A DNA stretch of 64,000 nt, taken from Arthrobacter liuii (GTDB lineage: Bacteria > Actinomycetota > Actinomycetes > Actinomycetales > Micrococcaceae). Numbering within the stretch: the first letter of the stretch is position 1; each line of letters starts with the position of its first letter. Of this stretch, positions 17,532 through 26,768 are shown piece after piece. The stretch covers positions 1 to 64,000 of the forward strand of contig NZ_BMFW01000005.1 in NCBI RefSeq assembly GCF_014639275.1, read 5' to 3'. Made by a program: the position numbers and the translations under genes. The notes beneath the pieces are model-generated. The model had not been told where the DNA came from and did not search any database. It saw nothing but the letters and a program-made list of their open reading frames with translations.

Positions 17532-18641
17532 CTAGAACACTGGCGGGCGGTTGAGGGTGAGCTGGTAGGTGGCTACGCCTTCGTCCGGGTAGGTGACGGT
17601 GTAGGCGGCGATCCGCCACCATTCGGAGAGGCCGCGGGGGAACCATGGGGAGGTGGGCGAGTAGACGCGGACGTCGTCACCGATCTGGAAGGACCCGAGG
17701 GGTAGGGGCGCGTAGTCGACGGGCAGCGTGATGACGGGCACGGACACTGGCCGGCCGAACATTTGGATGTTGCCGTTGGCGATGGCGTCGAGTTGGGTCT
17801 GTGAACTGACCTGGTTGTACTGGTAGACCATTTGCAGGAGCGGGGGTTGCCCGAGGCCGCCGCGGGGCAGTGGTGAGTCTTTGATGGATTTGGGCTGGAC
17901 GCCACCGGACCCTGCGCCGACGACGATGGCTTGGTTCCCTGATGCTGCGGCGTTTTTCGGCCAGTCCCAGCGGATGGCTTGGGTGAGGTTGACGGTCGCC
18001 CCGGAACTGGTGGAGTCGCGTCCGCAACGGGGGGCGGCGATGTTGAAAGTGTGCGCTGGTGCGCCGTTAATGAACGCGTCGGTGACGTAGTAGTCGACGC
18101 CGCCGGAGCCGGGGGTGATCGCGGCGGTGCAGTCGGCGATGATTTGCGCGGCGGTGACGTACTGGTTGGCCGTGTAGGACGGCGTGATGTTGGGTGGGGG
18201 TGAGTTGAGCGCGAGCCGTGGGGTGAGTCGGATGTTGGCGCCGGGCTGGTTCTGCGTGTCGGTGACGACGTTGGAGAGCAGTTGCGCGGGGCTGATGGAG
18301 GCGTTGTAGGACTTGGTCGCTGTTACCTGCGTGAAGTAGCTGGTGAGGCCCTTGCCTGCGATGGTGAGGACGGGCTCGTTGGAGTTCATGGTGGTGTTCC
18401 ATGCGATGCCGGAGTATTGGATGGATTCGGCTTTGTTGGAGAACACGACTTTGAAGGGGATGCCGTCGAGGGCGAGGATGACGGCTGCCTGTTGCGCGGC
18501 GAGGGCGTCGGTGAGGTCGATTTTGAGGGTGAACTCGCCCGCGTCGTTCAAGCGCACCGAGTAGGAGGGTGCCATGGCTTGCAGGTGCGTGATGAGGGTG
18601 TTGGTGTTCAGGTCCCAGGCGGTGATGGTGGGCGGTGCCAT
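17532..18641 (-). CDS. Tail-hub-like minor tail protein (gp27/Gp37-like)
   Basis: 369 residues. Opening ITAWDLNTNTLITHLQAM and the pattern GEFTLKIDL... SIQYSGIAWN... LTIAGKGLTSYF are typical of siphophage tail-associated hub proteins (ReqiPepy6 Gp37-like). These form the ring below the distal tail protein. Follows the presumed Dit gene, matching the usual order. Confidence 0.65.
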   Translation of the reverse strand: MAPPTITAWDLNTNTLITHLQAMAPSYSVRLNDAGEFTLKIDLTDALAAQQAAVILALDGIPFKVVFSNKAESIQYSGIAWNTTMNSNEPVLTIAGKGLTSYFTQVTATKSYNASISPAQLLSNVVTDTQNQPGANIRLTPRLALNSPPPNITPSYTANQYVTAAQIIADCTAAITPGSGGVDYYVTDAFINGAPAHTFNIAAPRCGRDSTSSGATVNLTQAIRWDWPKNAAASGNQAIVVGAGSGGVQPKSIKDSPLPRGGLGQPPLLQMVYQYNQVSSQTQLDAIANGNIQMFGRPVSVPVITLPVDYAPLPLGSFQIGDDVRVYSPTSPWFPRGLSEWWRIAAYTVTYPDEGVATYQLTLNRPPVF

Positions 18642-18653
18642 GCTGGGGCCTTT

Positions 18654-19604
18654 CTAGGCGACGGAGTAGGCGGGCAGCGCGTACCCGGTGAGTTGGGAGG
18701 CGACGGCGGTGGAGTCCGCGGAGCCGTAGCCGATGCTGTTGTTCCCGGGCGCGAGTTGGAAGAAGCTGGTGGTGATGTCGACGGTGTTGTTGCGGTTGGC
18801 GCCGTTGAGGGTGACGGTCCCTGATTGGCAGTCGACGGTGAGGGTGTCGCCTTGCCCGATGACGATGTTGAGTTTGATCTGCTGCCCGGTGGTCTGGTTG
18901 GTGATGATCGGGTAGGAGACGGGCCCGGTGATGGTGAAGTAGGGGGCGGTCTGGTAGGAGCCGGTGTTGTTGAGCTGGATATTTCCGCCCGCTGATGCGC
19001 CGAATTTGAGGTCGAATGTGGCGGGGAACGTCATGCCACTGGTGGGGTTGGGGAGCCCGCAGGAGGCGCTGATGACGGTGTTGTCGTAGAGGAGCCCGTC
19101 GGGGCAGTTCCATTCGGTGGCGATGTCGACGCGCCCGTACTGGTAGTCGGGGGTGATGGGTGCGTTGAAGCGGACGGGGCGGCCGAAGAAGATGAGCGGG
19201 TTCGCCCGGGTGGGGAGTTGGACCATGGCGCCGTAGACGGGCTTGGCGGTGCCGATCCCGGCCTTTTGGCGGAGGTAGTCGCCTGCGGTCATGCAGATGG
19301 TGGCGGGGTCGGTGACGTTTTGGTGCGCGGCCGTGACGGACGCGAGGGCGGCCTCTGTGCTGGTGGATGCGCGGGTGATCTGGTAGTTGATCCCGACGGT
19401 GCGTTCGCCGACGAAGTTGAGCCCGGGAAGGGCCCCGTCTTTTTGGCCGCGGTTGACGTTGCCTTGGCGGATGCCGGGCAGGTCACGCAACCCCGTGATG
19501 CCGATCAGTCCAATGTCGGTTCCGGCGCCGAACGTGCTGGACGTGGACGAGACGAACACTTGGAACTGGGTGAGTGTGGCGGCTGCGAATACGACGGCGG
19601 GCAA
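18654..19604 (-). CDS. Minor tail protein, probable distal-tail (Dit)-like
   Basis: 316 residues, beta-rich, with a C-terminal segment (GQGDTLTVDCQSGTVTLNG) resembling Dit-type tail components that record a scaled value of the tail surface. Order tape measure, fibres, Dit-like, hub is shuffled compared with lambda, so the name rests mainly on that C-terminal strand pattern. Confidence 0.5.
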   Translation of the reverse strand: MPAVVFAAATLTQFQVFVSSTSSTFGAGTDIGLIGITGLRDLPGIRQGNVNRGQKDGALPGLNFVGERTVGINYQITRASTSTEAALASVTAAHQNVTDPATICMTAGDYLRQKAGIGTAKPVYGAMVQLPTRANPLIFFGRPVRFNAPITPDYQYGRVDIATEWNCPDGLLYDNTVISASCGLPNPTSGMTFPATFDLKFGASAGGNIQLNNTGSYQTAPYFTITGPVSYPIITNQTTGQQIKLNIVIGQGDTLTVDCQSGTVTLNGANRNNTVDITTSFFQLAPGNNSIGYGSADSTAVASQLTGYALPAYSVA

Positions 19605-19634
19605 TGCAGCCTCCTATGGTGTTGTGGGTATGAC

Positions 19635-19664
19635 AAAGGCCCCCGCCGTGTGGCGAGGGCCTTG
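19635..19664. terminator. Hairpin between tail gene and SGNH cargo gene
   Basis: AAGGCCCCCGCC (19636-19647) and GGCGAGGGCCTT (19652-19663) form a 12-bp stem with one mismatch and a GTGT loop; TTTGT follows on the minus strand. It may stop leftward readthrough or protect an mRNA end next to the plus-strand lipoprotein gene. Confidence 0.55.
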
Positions 19665-19764
19665 CTGGTGGTGCTAATTCAGTTGGTGACCAATTCCGGT
19701 CTTATTGACCCCAATGCGGGCCGTAGAATGGTGCCATTCCGTATCTGCTCTTTGGGGGGACCTC

Positions 19765-20526
19765 TTGCGTCGTATTTTTGCCGCCGCTGCTCTGGCTGGA
19801 TCTCTGGTTTTTGTTGCTGGTTGCGCTCTGCAGGCACCGCCGCCTGTGTCAGAGAAGGTGCAGAAGTACTATGACGAGCATGTGAAGAATGTCAAGGTGG
19901 ATGACACGGCCGCGAGCACGCCACCAGTCGATAAGCCCTTGGCGGTGCAGCGGATTCCGGGCAAGTCGCTGCGGGTACTGTTCTCGGGCGACTCACTCAC
20001 GGGCGGCCTTTATGCGTCCAGCCAGGCCACGGCATTTCAGTGGCTGATGGTGGATGCGCTCAAAAAGAGCGGCCCTATTGAGCAAATGAGCAGCGCGCTT
20101 TCTGGCGGGACGACAGTCGAGGTTTCCCAGAAATATACGGTCCCGGGCGGCCTTGATCTTGCTGTGGTCGAGTTGGGAACAAACGATAAAGCAAAGGCAA
20201 CCCCGATATCCGATTTCCGGGCGGCCTACGTGGACCTACTGAACAAAATCACCGCAGGCTCGCCGGGGGTTGCGCTGGTCTGCGCCGGGGTATGGGAGGA
20301 CGTGAACGGCGGCCCGGACGCCCTCCCATACAACAACGTCATCAGCAGCGAATGCACTGCGCGTGGTGGGCGGTTCGTGAACCTCACGCCCATCTACAAG
20401 AACCCGGCCACGATTGGCCCGGTGGGCGTGCCGTCATTTGGTGGGGTTAGTGACAACTTCCACCCGAACGACACTGGCCACCGGGCTATCGCTGACGCCC
20501 TGCTCGCTCAGATCAAGGTTGGCTAG
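19765..20526 (+). CDS. SGNH/GDSL-family hydrolase lipoprotein (plus-strand cargo gene)
   Basis: 253 residues from TTG 19765, chosen because GGGGGA lies just upstream and it gives a clean lipoprotein signal (RRIFAAAALAGSLVFVAGC, lipobox VAGC, lipidated Cys about residue 20). The SGNH catalytic set is complete: Ser77 in FSGDSLTG, Gly/Asn in LGTND near 138-141, and Asp230-His233 in DNFHPND. Such enzymes de-esterify acyl or acetyl groups, often on polysaccharide or lipid. Orientation opposite to the tail operon and a lipoprotein anchor suggest expression in the lysogen at the cell surface, for example altering the phage receptor (inference). Confidence 0.82.
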   Translation: MRRIFAAAALAGSLVFVAGCALQAPPPVSEKVQKYYDEHVKNVKVDDTAASTPPVDKPLAVQRIPGKSLRVLFSGDSLTGGLYASSQATAFQWLMVDALKKSGPIEQMSSALSGGTTVEVSQKYTVPGGLDLAVVELGTNDKAKATPISDFRAAYVDLLNKITAGSPGVALVCAGVWEDVNGGPDALPYNNVISSECTARGGRFVNLTPIYKNPATIGPVGVPSFGGVSDNFHPNDTGHRAIADALLAQIKVG

Positions 20527-20647
20527 GTCCCGCCTTCTGCGTTTGGTCTACGAGTGCCCGTAGCTGGGTGTTTTCGGCTTCGAGGGCGGCTATGCGGGAT
20601 GCTTGTTCGCTGATGACTGCGAGGACTGCTGCGGGGTCGATTCCCAT
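20513..20647 (-). CDS. 44-residue coiled-coil microprotein
   Basis: MGIDPAAVLAVISEQASRIA..., a leucine-zipper-like helix (IAALEAENTQLRALV). Its ATG shares the A of the upstream fibre gene stop (TAATG), so it is translationally coupled; its 3' end overlaps the convergent SGNH gene by 14 bp. Similar small coiled coils sit after fibre genes in actinophages; function unknown. Confidence 0.6.
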   Translation of the reverse strand: MGIDPAAVLAVISEQASRIAALEAENTQLRALVDQTQKAGPSQP

Positions 20648-21693
20648 TAGAGTGTGATTCCTATCCCGGTGAGGGCGGCGCGGATCGCGTCAATCGCTGC
20701 TTTGGTGCCAACCGTGTCTGACGTGGGGGTTGCGATGGCGGCGGCACGCGGCACGGGCGCGGCCCCGTAGAGACCGATCTGTGTCGCTCCGGAGACGTTT
20801 TTGACTTCGACGCCGGTTGTGTATGTTGGTGCCGCGTCAACGCCTCCCGCGAGGGTGTCGGCGGTTTCGATTTTGATCGACTGCCCGCCGTGACTGATCC
20901 GCTTGTGCCAATACTGGTCCGTTGAGCCGGCGTAGCTGGAGAGCTGCACCTCAGTGTTTTTGACCTTGACCTGGTTGCTATTGGTTTCAGTGTTCAGGCC
21001 GCGGGCGCGGAACATGCCGCCGTCGTGGATTTCGATAGGCGCTTTCCATGAAATAACGCCCGTGTCGGCTTTGAATGCGCCCTTCTCTTCACCTGCGGCG
21101 ACGAAGGACAGGAAACTCTGCCCCGCCGAAGCCGAAGAGGCGAACAACTGAATAGCTGTCGTGGCTCCGGACACCGTTTGGACCTGCATGGCCGGGGCGA
21201 CGGATGACATCTGGTTGATCTGCAACCCGAACGCCGTTGAGGACGTGATGGTGTTGTTCTGATCGATCTTGATGCCGAGCCCGGTTTGCTTGTTGTTCAC
21301 GAACAAACCGACGCCGCCGTTATCAATACCCATACCGATCAGGGCCTGGCCGGAGCCCATTCCGGAGCCGCACATCAGGTGGAAGATGTACCCGGCGGTG
21401 TCGTTGTGGATCAGTTCCCACACGCCGGGGCGGCCGTCTCCGGTCGGCTTGATCGTCGTTATCGTCTGCGTGCCCGCGTAGGGCATGTACCCGAGTGGGG
21501 TGCTGAACTTGGTTGAGTCGTAGGTGGTGGATGTGTGCGCGGTGGTTACAGTGACGGGCTGCCCGGACGGGTTACGGATAACCTGCCCAACCGTGTAGGC
21601 GGTGGATGCAGCCCATGCGGGAATACCTGCCGCCTGGGCGGCATAAGTGGCAGAAAGTGAACCTTGGAGCGTGGGTTCGTCTTTCAGGCTCAT
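20647..21693 (-). CDS. Tail fibre protein
   Basis: 348 residues. A C-terminal block (AAAIATPTSDTVGTKAAIDA IRAAL, split here) is common at the ends of phage tail-fibre proteins and may aid trimerisation; the middle is beta-rich with Gly/Asn (GMGIDNGGVGLFVNNKQTGL). N-terminal AAQAAGIPAWAASTAYTVGQ resembles carbohydrate-binding or fibre modules. Starts 4 bp inside the previous gene. Confidence 0.65.
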   Translation of the reverse strand: MSLKDEPTLQGSLSATYAAQAAGIPAWAASTAYTVGQVIRNPSGQPVTVTTAHTSTTYDSTKFSTPLGYMPYAGTQTITTIKPTGDGRPGVWELIHNDTAGYIFHLMCGSGMGSGQALIGMGIDNGGVGLFVNNKQTGLGIKIDQNNTITSSTAFGLQINQMSSVAPAMQVQTVSGATTAIQLFASSASAGQSFLSFVAAGEEKGAFKADTGVISWKAPIEIHDGGMFRARGLNTETNSNQVKVKNTEVQLSSYAGSTDQYWHKRISHGGQSIKIETADTLAGGVDAAPTYTTGVEVKNVSGATQIGLYGAAPVPRAAAIATPTSDTVGTKAAIDAIRAALTGIGITL

Positions 21694-22691
21694 GCGTGGA
21701 CCGTCCCTGTGATGATGGCGGTGACAGCGCCGCCGTATTGGGCGTATCCGGCGATGAGGTCGCCGGGGCCGAGGGATGCGTTGGCGATGTAGTTGGCCAG
21801 GGAGAGCGTGTCGTTGGCGGCAAGGTTGTAGGCGTTGATGACGCGGTGCGTGTTGCCGCCGAGGGTCTGCCCGGACGCGAGGACTGACAGGTACACGAGG
21901 ACCGAAGTTGCCGTGGTCTGGGTGGTGACGGGGGACTGTGACGTGCCGACGTTCCCGAGGTCGCTGTAACTGGTGCCGGTGACGTTAGCTACGAGGATGT
22001 TTTCATTGCCTGCGCTGGTGCCGCGGAACACGTTGTAGGACACTGCGCCGGTAACTGCTCCCCATGACAGGGGGGCGGACTGGTTGCCCGCTACGGTGGC
22101 CGTGACCTCAGATGATGGCAGGGTTTCCCCGGCAGTGTTCTTCGCGGAGACTTTCCAGAAGACCGCCGAGGATGTTGCCGCGGTTGGGGGCGTTGCCGTG
22201 GTGCCTGCGGCGCCGGTGTCCGTCCATGACGTGCCGGTCACTGTGGCAACCAATACGTTCTCGGCGCCTGCTGCGGTGCCGCGGTAGATCTTCGTGCCAG
22301 TGGAGCCGGTGATCGCAGCCCATGACAGGGTGACGGTGGAGGTCGTGCCGGTCGTTACCTGGGAGACTTCGGCGGACTTTGCCGTCTCGCCGAACGCGGT
22401 CGTGGTGGTGGCGACGTAGTAGTAGGTTGCTGCGGCGAGCGTACCGCCCGTGGTGGACGTGGTCGGGGCGGCGAGGGTGGGGGCGACGATGTTGGACTGC
22501 GTGGCGAGCGCCCCAAGCGTCAGGGCGGGTGCGGGCATGGTGCCGGTGACGTTGCACAGCACGCCATGGCTGATCTTCGCGGAGGACCCGGCGGGGACCG
22601 TGTACAGCGCCGCTTCCGTGGTGCCGAGCTGCTGGGAGACGAGGACCTGCGGGCTGATCGAGGATGCGGTGATAACGTTCGTGCCGGTCAT
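21690..22691 (-). CDS. Tail protein with tandem FN3/Ig-like repeats
   Basis: 333 residues. Two FN3-like modules (residues about 70-165 and 166-250) each contain the pattern YYVATT... VTLSWAAITGSTGTKIYRGT and KVSA... APLSWGAVTGAVSYNVFRGT, flanked by beta-rich ends (SVLASGQTLGGNTHRVINAYN). Related modules occur in the major tail and, more weakly, capsid proteins. Probably a surface fibre that binds host polysaccharide weakly. Confidence 0.65.
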   Translation of the reverse strand: MTGTNVITASSISPQVLVSQQLGTTEAALYTVPAGSSAKISHGVLCNVTGTMPAPALTLGALATQSNIVAPTLAAPTTSTTGGTLAAATYYYVATTTTAFGETAKSAEVSQVTTGTTSTVTLSWAAITGSTGTKIYRGTAAGAENVLVATVTGTSWTDTGAAGTTATPPTAATSSAVFWKVSAKNTAGETLPSSEVTATVAGNQSAPLSWGAVTGAVSYNVFRGTSAGNENILVANVTGTSYSDLGNVGTSQSPVTTQTTATSVLVYLSVLASGQTLGGNTHRVINAYNLAANDTLSLANYIANASLGPGDLIAGYAQYGGAVTAIITGTVHA

Positions 22692-23063
22692 TTAGTTGGC
22701 TCCTAGGGCAAGGGTGATGGCTGCCGCGTGCGCGTACACGGCGGCGGAGGTTGCGGTGGTGGGGGTGTTGATAAAGTTCGCGGTCGCGGCGTCTGTTGGC
22801 ACGCAGTTCCACGTCCATGCGTAGGTGTGCGTCGGGTCCGTCACCACGACGGACGCGTTGGTTGCTTGGTTGAACTGGGGGAAGACGCCCTGCGAACCAC
22901 TGTTGAGGATGTTGCCCACAATGGGGTTGCCGAACGTGTCGGTGATGGCCAGCGGGGTCGTGAAGCCGGTGTCGGAGGTCGCGTAGGCCTGGAAGCTGAC
23001 GTTCTTGACCGGCTTGTTCCCTTGGGGGTCCCACGCGACGGCCGCGGCGAATGTGAAGGTCAC
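22692..23063 (-). CDS. Small beta-rich virion protein
   Basis: 123 residues, opening FTFAAAVAWDPQGNKPVKNV then PLAITDTFGNPIVGN. The beta pattern resembles carboxypeptidase-regulatory-like or decoration domains, and the 34923-35285 product has a related DTNGNPLPGG segment. Precise role unknown; stop-to-start spacing with the next gene is tight. Confidence 0.55.
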   Translation of the reverse strand: MTFTFAAAVAWDPQGNKPVKNVSFQAYATSDTGFTTPLAITDTFGNPIVGNILNSGSQGVFPQFNQATNASVVVTDPTHTYAWTWNCVPTDAATANFINTPTTATSAAVYAHAAAITLALGAN

Positions 23064-23131
23064 GTAGGACCCCTTTCGGTTAGATTGCCAAAACGATGGC
23101 GTAAATAATGGGGGTGGCTTAGGATTTGCAC

Positions 23132-23473
23132 ATGCAAATGAATCCGCAGACCAAGGTCGAACTATTCGTCCCCGCTCACCCGGAGGCCGTCTATGCCGCG
23201 CTGATGCGCGTAGCGACGGAGGATTTCAAGCGCGCCAAAGGTTCGGACTTCACTCGGGCAGTGACATTCCGCAGTGGCGCGAGCATGCTCACTTGGGGGC
23301 AGGACTTCCATGCCCAAGTGACACCCGCGGAAGGCGGTTCGAAGATTAGCGTGTCAGCAGTCGGCCGCAATGGCGGTAACTACCAGCACGGCACCCGCTC
23401 GCATAGGCTCATTGCCGGAATTATGGAGCGGGTGACCGAATTGGTGCAGGAAGATCAGATCCGGACCGCTTAG
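23132..23473 (+). CDS. START-like (SRPBCC-fold) protein, plus-strand cargo gene
   Basis: 113 residues from ATG 23132, with AGGA at 7-nt spacing (ATG 23138 also possible). VELFVPAHPEAVYAALMRVA and the later strand GGSKISVSAVGRNGG plus a C-terminal helix are the layout of START-like lipid or ligand-binding folds. No membrane segment. Its TAG stop shares bases with the TAA stop of the tape measure gene (TTAG, 23470-23473). Ligand unknown. Confidence 0.6.
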   Translation: MQMNPQTKVELFVPAHPEAVYAALMRVATEDFKRAKGSDFTRAVTFRSGASMLTWGQDFHAQVTPAEGGSKISVSAVGRNGGNYQHGTRSHRLIAGIMERVTELVQEDQIRTA

Positions 23474-26400
23474 GCGGTGCGGAGTGCCCATCCGATTTCG
23501 TTTGCAATATGCTGGGCCGACGCGCTGGTTTGTGCATTCACCGTGATTTGCGGCGCGGCGATCTGCGGGGTATCCGCGGCTCGGGACTGCGACACTGGAC
23601 TTACGGATGAAGCGGACGGCCCCAATCCATAATCACTGGCCCCGCGCAGCTTCACGGTGCTGCTCAACTGAGCGGAGGCGAACTCTACGAGGTGAGCATT
23701 GTTGGTGATGCCCTTGGCGAAGTCTCGGGTGAGCGCCTCACCCGAATAGAGCGTGTAACCCTTGCCTGAGAGGGCGCCGCGCTTTGCGGGCGAGTGAGGC
23801 ATGTGATCCGCTATGACCTGGGTTACATTGCCAATAGCGTCGGTCACGGCACCGATGGCGCCGTTGATGCCATTGACGAACCCGTCGATGACATTCCGGC
23901 CGGCAGAAACAAGCCAACTGCCAGCGTCCCCAAGAGCGCCGACTACTTGGTCCCTGATCCCGCCGACGAACCCGACTACCTCGCCAACCTTGCTGCTGAC
24001 AGTGTTCACGACAGTGTCGAATGCTTCCGTGACGCCGTTGACGACGTTGTTCCATGTGTCGCGGAAGAGCCCGCCAATGGTGCCGAGAATGTCCCCCACG
24101 GTGCCACTGGTTGATTCGAGGGGCCCGGATATTGAATCGGACACGTTACTCACCGCTCCGGTTACGAACGCGACGATCCCATTCCACACGTCGGTGAAGA
24201 ATCCGCTGATAGCGGACCATGCCGCATTCCACGTTGAGGATATTCCGTCAACGGTTGAGCTGATAATGTCCCGCAAAGACTGGATGATAGGGCTGAGGAA
24301 GCCAACGATCCCGCTCCACACTTCGGCGAAGAATGATGAGACTGCATTCCAGCCCGCAGTCCACACGTCGCGGATGAAGTTGACTCCAACTTCGATGCCC
24401 TTGGCGATCCATGCCAGCGCAAATTCTGTGGCAGTGATGACCAGTTTCCATGCCGCTTGGATGAGTTTCCCGAATGGCCCGTTCCAGAAGCCTTCCCATA
24501 TGGTGCGGATGAACCCGAGCGCGGCGGATATGACGGACATGACTGCGTTGAAGCCCGCTGCGACGGCGGCGCCGATGGTGGACCATATGCTATTCCACCA
24601 GCCGACAATGCCGGTCACCATGCCTTTGAGCCAGCCCGTGAAGCCGGTCCATACGTCCATGATCCAGTTGATGAACCCGTCCCAGACTTCTTTGATCCAG
24701 TTCCCGAATCCGCCCCAGACCTGGTTCCACCAGTTCATGAACCCGCCGGTAATTTCGGTGCACCAGTTGATGAAGCCGCCCCATATTTCGGTGAGCCACT
24801 TCACTACCTGATCCCAGTTCGCCACGAGTAAGACAATCCCGGAGATAAGCAGCGCGACGGCGGCGACAACCAATCCGATGGTGATTGCGACCGGGGTGAG
24901 GGATAAGATCCATGCAGCGGCTGCGGCGCCAAGCAAGCCGACCGTGAGTACGCCCAGCGCGATGGACAGGGCGACTACCGCGGCCTGGTTTTCAGCGAAG
25001 AACTGGAACACGTTCTGCATGACATCCATGACAACCTTCGCTGCCGGCGCCAACGTGGTGCCGATGGTGATTGCCATGTTCTCGAACGCTTGCTTGGTTT
25101 TATCGATCTGCACTGAGAGTGTCGCCTGGGTTTGCGCCCATGTGGTCAGGTCGCTGCCGCTCTGATTCCCGGCCGCGCCGATCTCTTCGACGCGGGACTT
25201 GAACCCGGCCATGTTCGCATCCCCAAGCATGAGCGCCGTGTTCATGCCAGTCGCTCCACCCATGATTGCCTTCAGGGCTGCGGTGGCGGTTTCGGCTGCT
25301 GGACCCCCTGCTTTGATCTTGTCGTTGAACCCGGACACCTGCTGGGCGAGTGTCATGAACTGCTTGCCCATGGCCGAGCCTTCTGCGCCGGAGTCCTTGA
25401 AGGTCTTTTGCAGTTCTTTTTGGGATACGCTCCCATCAAGGAATCCCTTGGCTGCGCCCTGCAGTGATTCCGGCATTTTGCCGAGCATCGCCTGAAGGTC
25501 GGCGGTTCCCGTGGCGGACTTCTTCATGGCGTCAACCACGACAGTCCCGGCGGGGCCGAGCTTGGATTGGATGGCATTGGTGATTAGTTCTATGGTGCCG
25601 GTCAGGCCGCGCTGCCCAAGGTGCGTGGTGACATCTTGGACGTTGATGCCGAGTTGCTGCATGGCGTTCACGGCGACGTTATTGGGGGCTTGCAGGTTGC
25701 GGATCGTGTTGGAGAGTTCCTGCGTTGATTCCGCCGCGGATGTGCCGTGCTGGGTGAGTGTGGCGATGGCGCCGCCGACCTGATCGAACTGGATACCAGC
25801 AGCGGATGCGACGGGCAGGACCGTGGAAAGCGCGGAGGCGTAGTTCTGCATGGTTTCTTTGGCCGCGCCGGCGCCTGCGACCAGCATGTTTGTGGTGCGG
25901 GTTGCGTCCTCGGATTTGAGGTTGTAGGAGGTCATGATCGAGGTCAGCGCCTGCGTCATGGTGCCCATATCCACATTTTCGGCCTTGGCGCCTTCGGCGG
26001 CCATTTTGAGGACGTTCAAACCGTCGGCTCCGCGATACCCAGCCTTTTCCACAAGGTACATGCCCTCGGAGAGCTGCTCAGTGGAGGTGCCTGTGGCTTT
26101 AGCGACGGCGAGTATGCCGTCACGTACCGTTCCCATATTGGATGCGAGTTCTCCGCCCGCGGTCTGCAGGAGGGTGGTGGCCTTCTCGTATTTGGCCGCC
26201 TGGTCCACGGCGTAGGTTGCTGCTGCCCCCAGTCCTGCGGCGAGGATGCCTCCGGCGAGTGCTGCACCGGCGCCGACCTTTCCGCCCTTACCGGCGCCTC
26301 GGGCTGCTGTGGCCTCTGAGGCGGCTGCGGTTTTCTCGTCCGCTATCCGGATAGCTTCCTGCGCTGCGACCTGCTTGTCGGCGGCGAGCTGCACCGCTAC

Positions 26401-26751
26401 GGCAGCTTTGTTAGCGGCTTCAGACTCTTTGGCCGCAGCGAGTTCAGCGGCTGCCGTGGCGCGGATTTGCGCGTCACCTGTCGCGGTTGCTGCTTTCGCT
26501 TGCGCCGCTGCGGTGCGGGCCGCGGCAACCTCAACCGCCTTCGCTGCGGTTTCGGCGGCGAGGACCTGCTGGTCCGCTGCTATCTTCGCAGCGGAAGCTG
26601 CTGCCCTCGCGGACTGAGCTTCCTTCTCGGCCGTTAGCACGGCGTTGGCGGCGGCAGCATCCATGGCGGCGCTGATTTTGCCTTGCTCGGTAATGAACTG
26701 GCTTCCGTCCGCTATGACCTTCATTACTACCGGGGGAAGGAAACCGGACAT
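23470..26751 (-). CDS. Tape measure protein
   Basis: 1,093 residues, the longest gene in the window. Ala-rich coiled coil at residues 20-180, a phage-tail TP901-type core (residues about 200-480), hydrophobic helices near 585-640, then an 11-residue Trp-rich repeat (WGGFINW, WNQVWGGFGNW, WDGFINWIMDVW) at about 655-760. It sets tail length; at roughly 1.5 angstroms per residue the tail would be about 160 nm (known rule, inferred here). Lies after the G/GT chaperones as expected. Confidence 0.92.
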   Translation of the reverse strand: MSGFLPPVVMKVIADGSQFITEQGKISAAMDAAAANAVLTAEKEAQSARAAASAAKIAADQQVLAAETAAKAVEVAAARTAAAQAKAATATGDAQIRATAAAELAAAKESEAANKAAVAVQLAADKQVAAQEAIRIADEKTAAASEATAARGAGKGGKVGAGAALAGGILAAGLGAAATYAVDQAAKYEKATTLLQTAGGELASNMGTVRDGILAVAKATGTSTEQLSEGMYLVEKAGYRGADGLNVLKMAAEGAKAENVDMGTMTQALTSIMTSYNLKSEDATRTTNMLVAGAGAAKETMQNYASALSTVLPVASAAGIQFDQVGGAIATLTQHGTSAAESTQELSNTIRNLQAPNNVAVNAMQQLGINVQDVTTHLGQRGLTGTIELITNAIQSKLGPAGTVVVDAMKKSATGTADLQAMLGKMPESLQGAAKGFLDGSVSQKELQKTFKDSGAEGSAMGKQFMTLAQQVSGFNDKIKAGGPAAETATAALKAIMGGATGMNTALMLGDANMAGFKSRVEEIGAAGNQSGSDLTTWAQTQATLSVQIDKTKQAFENMAITIGTTLAPAAKVVMDVMQNVFQFFAENQAAVVALSIALGVLTVGLLGAAAAAWILSLTPVAITIGLVVAAVALLISGIVLLVANWDQVVKWLTEIWGGFINWCTEITGGFMNWWNQVWGGFGNWIKEVWDGFINWIMDVWTGFTGWLKGMVTGIVGWWNSIWSTIGAAVAAGFNAVMSVISAALGFIRTIWEGFWNGPFGKLIQAAWKLVITATEFALAWIAKGIEVGVNFIRDVWTAGWNAVSSFFAEVWSGIVGFLSPIIQSLRDIISSTVDGISSTWNAAWSAISGFFTDVWNGIVAFVTGAVSNVSDSISGPLESTSGTVGDILGTIGGLFRDTWNNVVNGVTEAFDTVVNTVSSKVGEVVGFVGGIRDQVVGALGDAGSWLVSAGRNVIDGFVNGINGAIGAVTDAIGNVTQVIADHMPHSPAKRGALSGKGYTLYSGEALTRDFAKGITNNAHLVEFASAQLSSTVKLRGASDYGLGPSASSVSPVSQSRAADTPQIAAPQITVNAQTSASAQHIANEIGWALRTA

Positions 26752-26768
26752 GTGGATACTCCTGTTGA

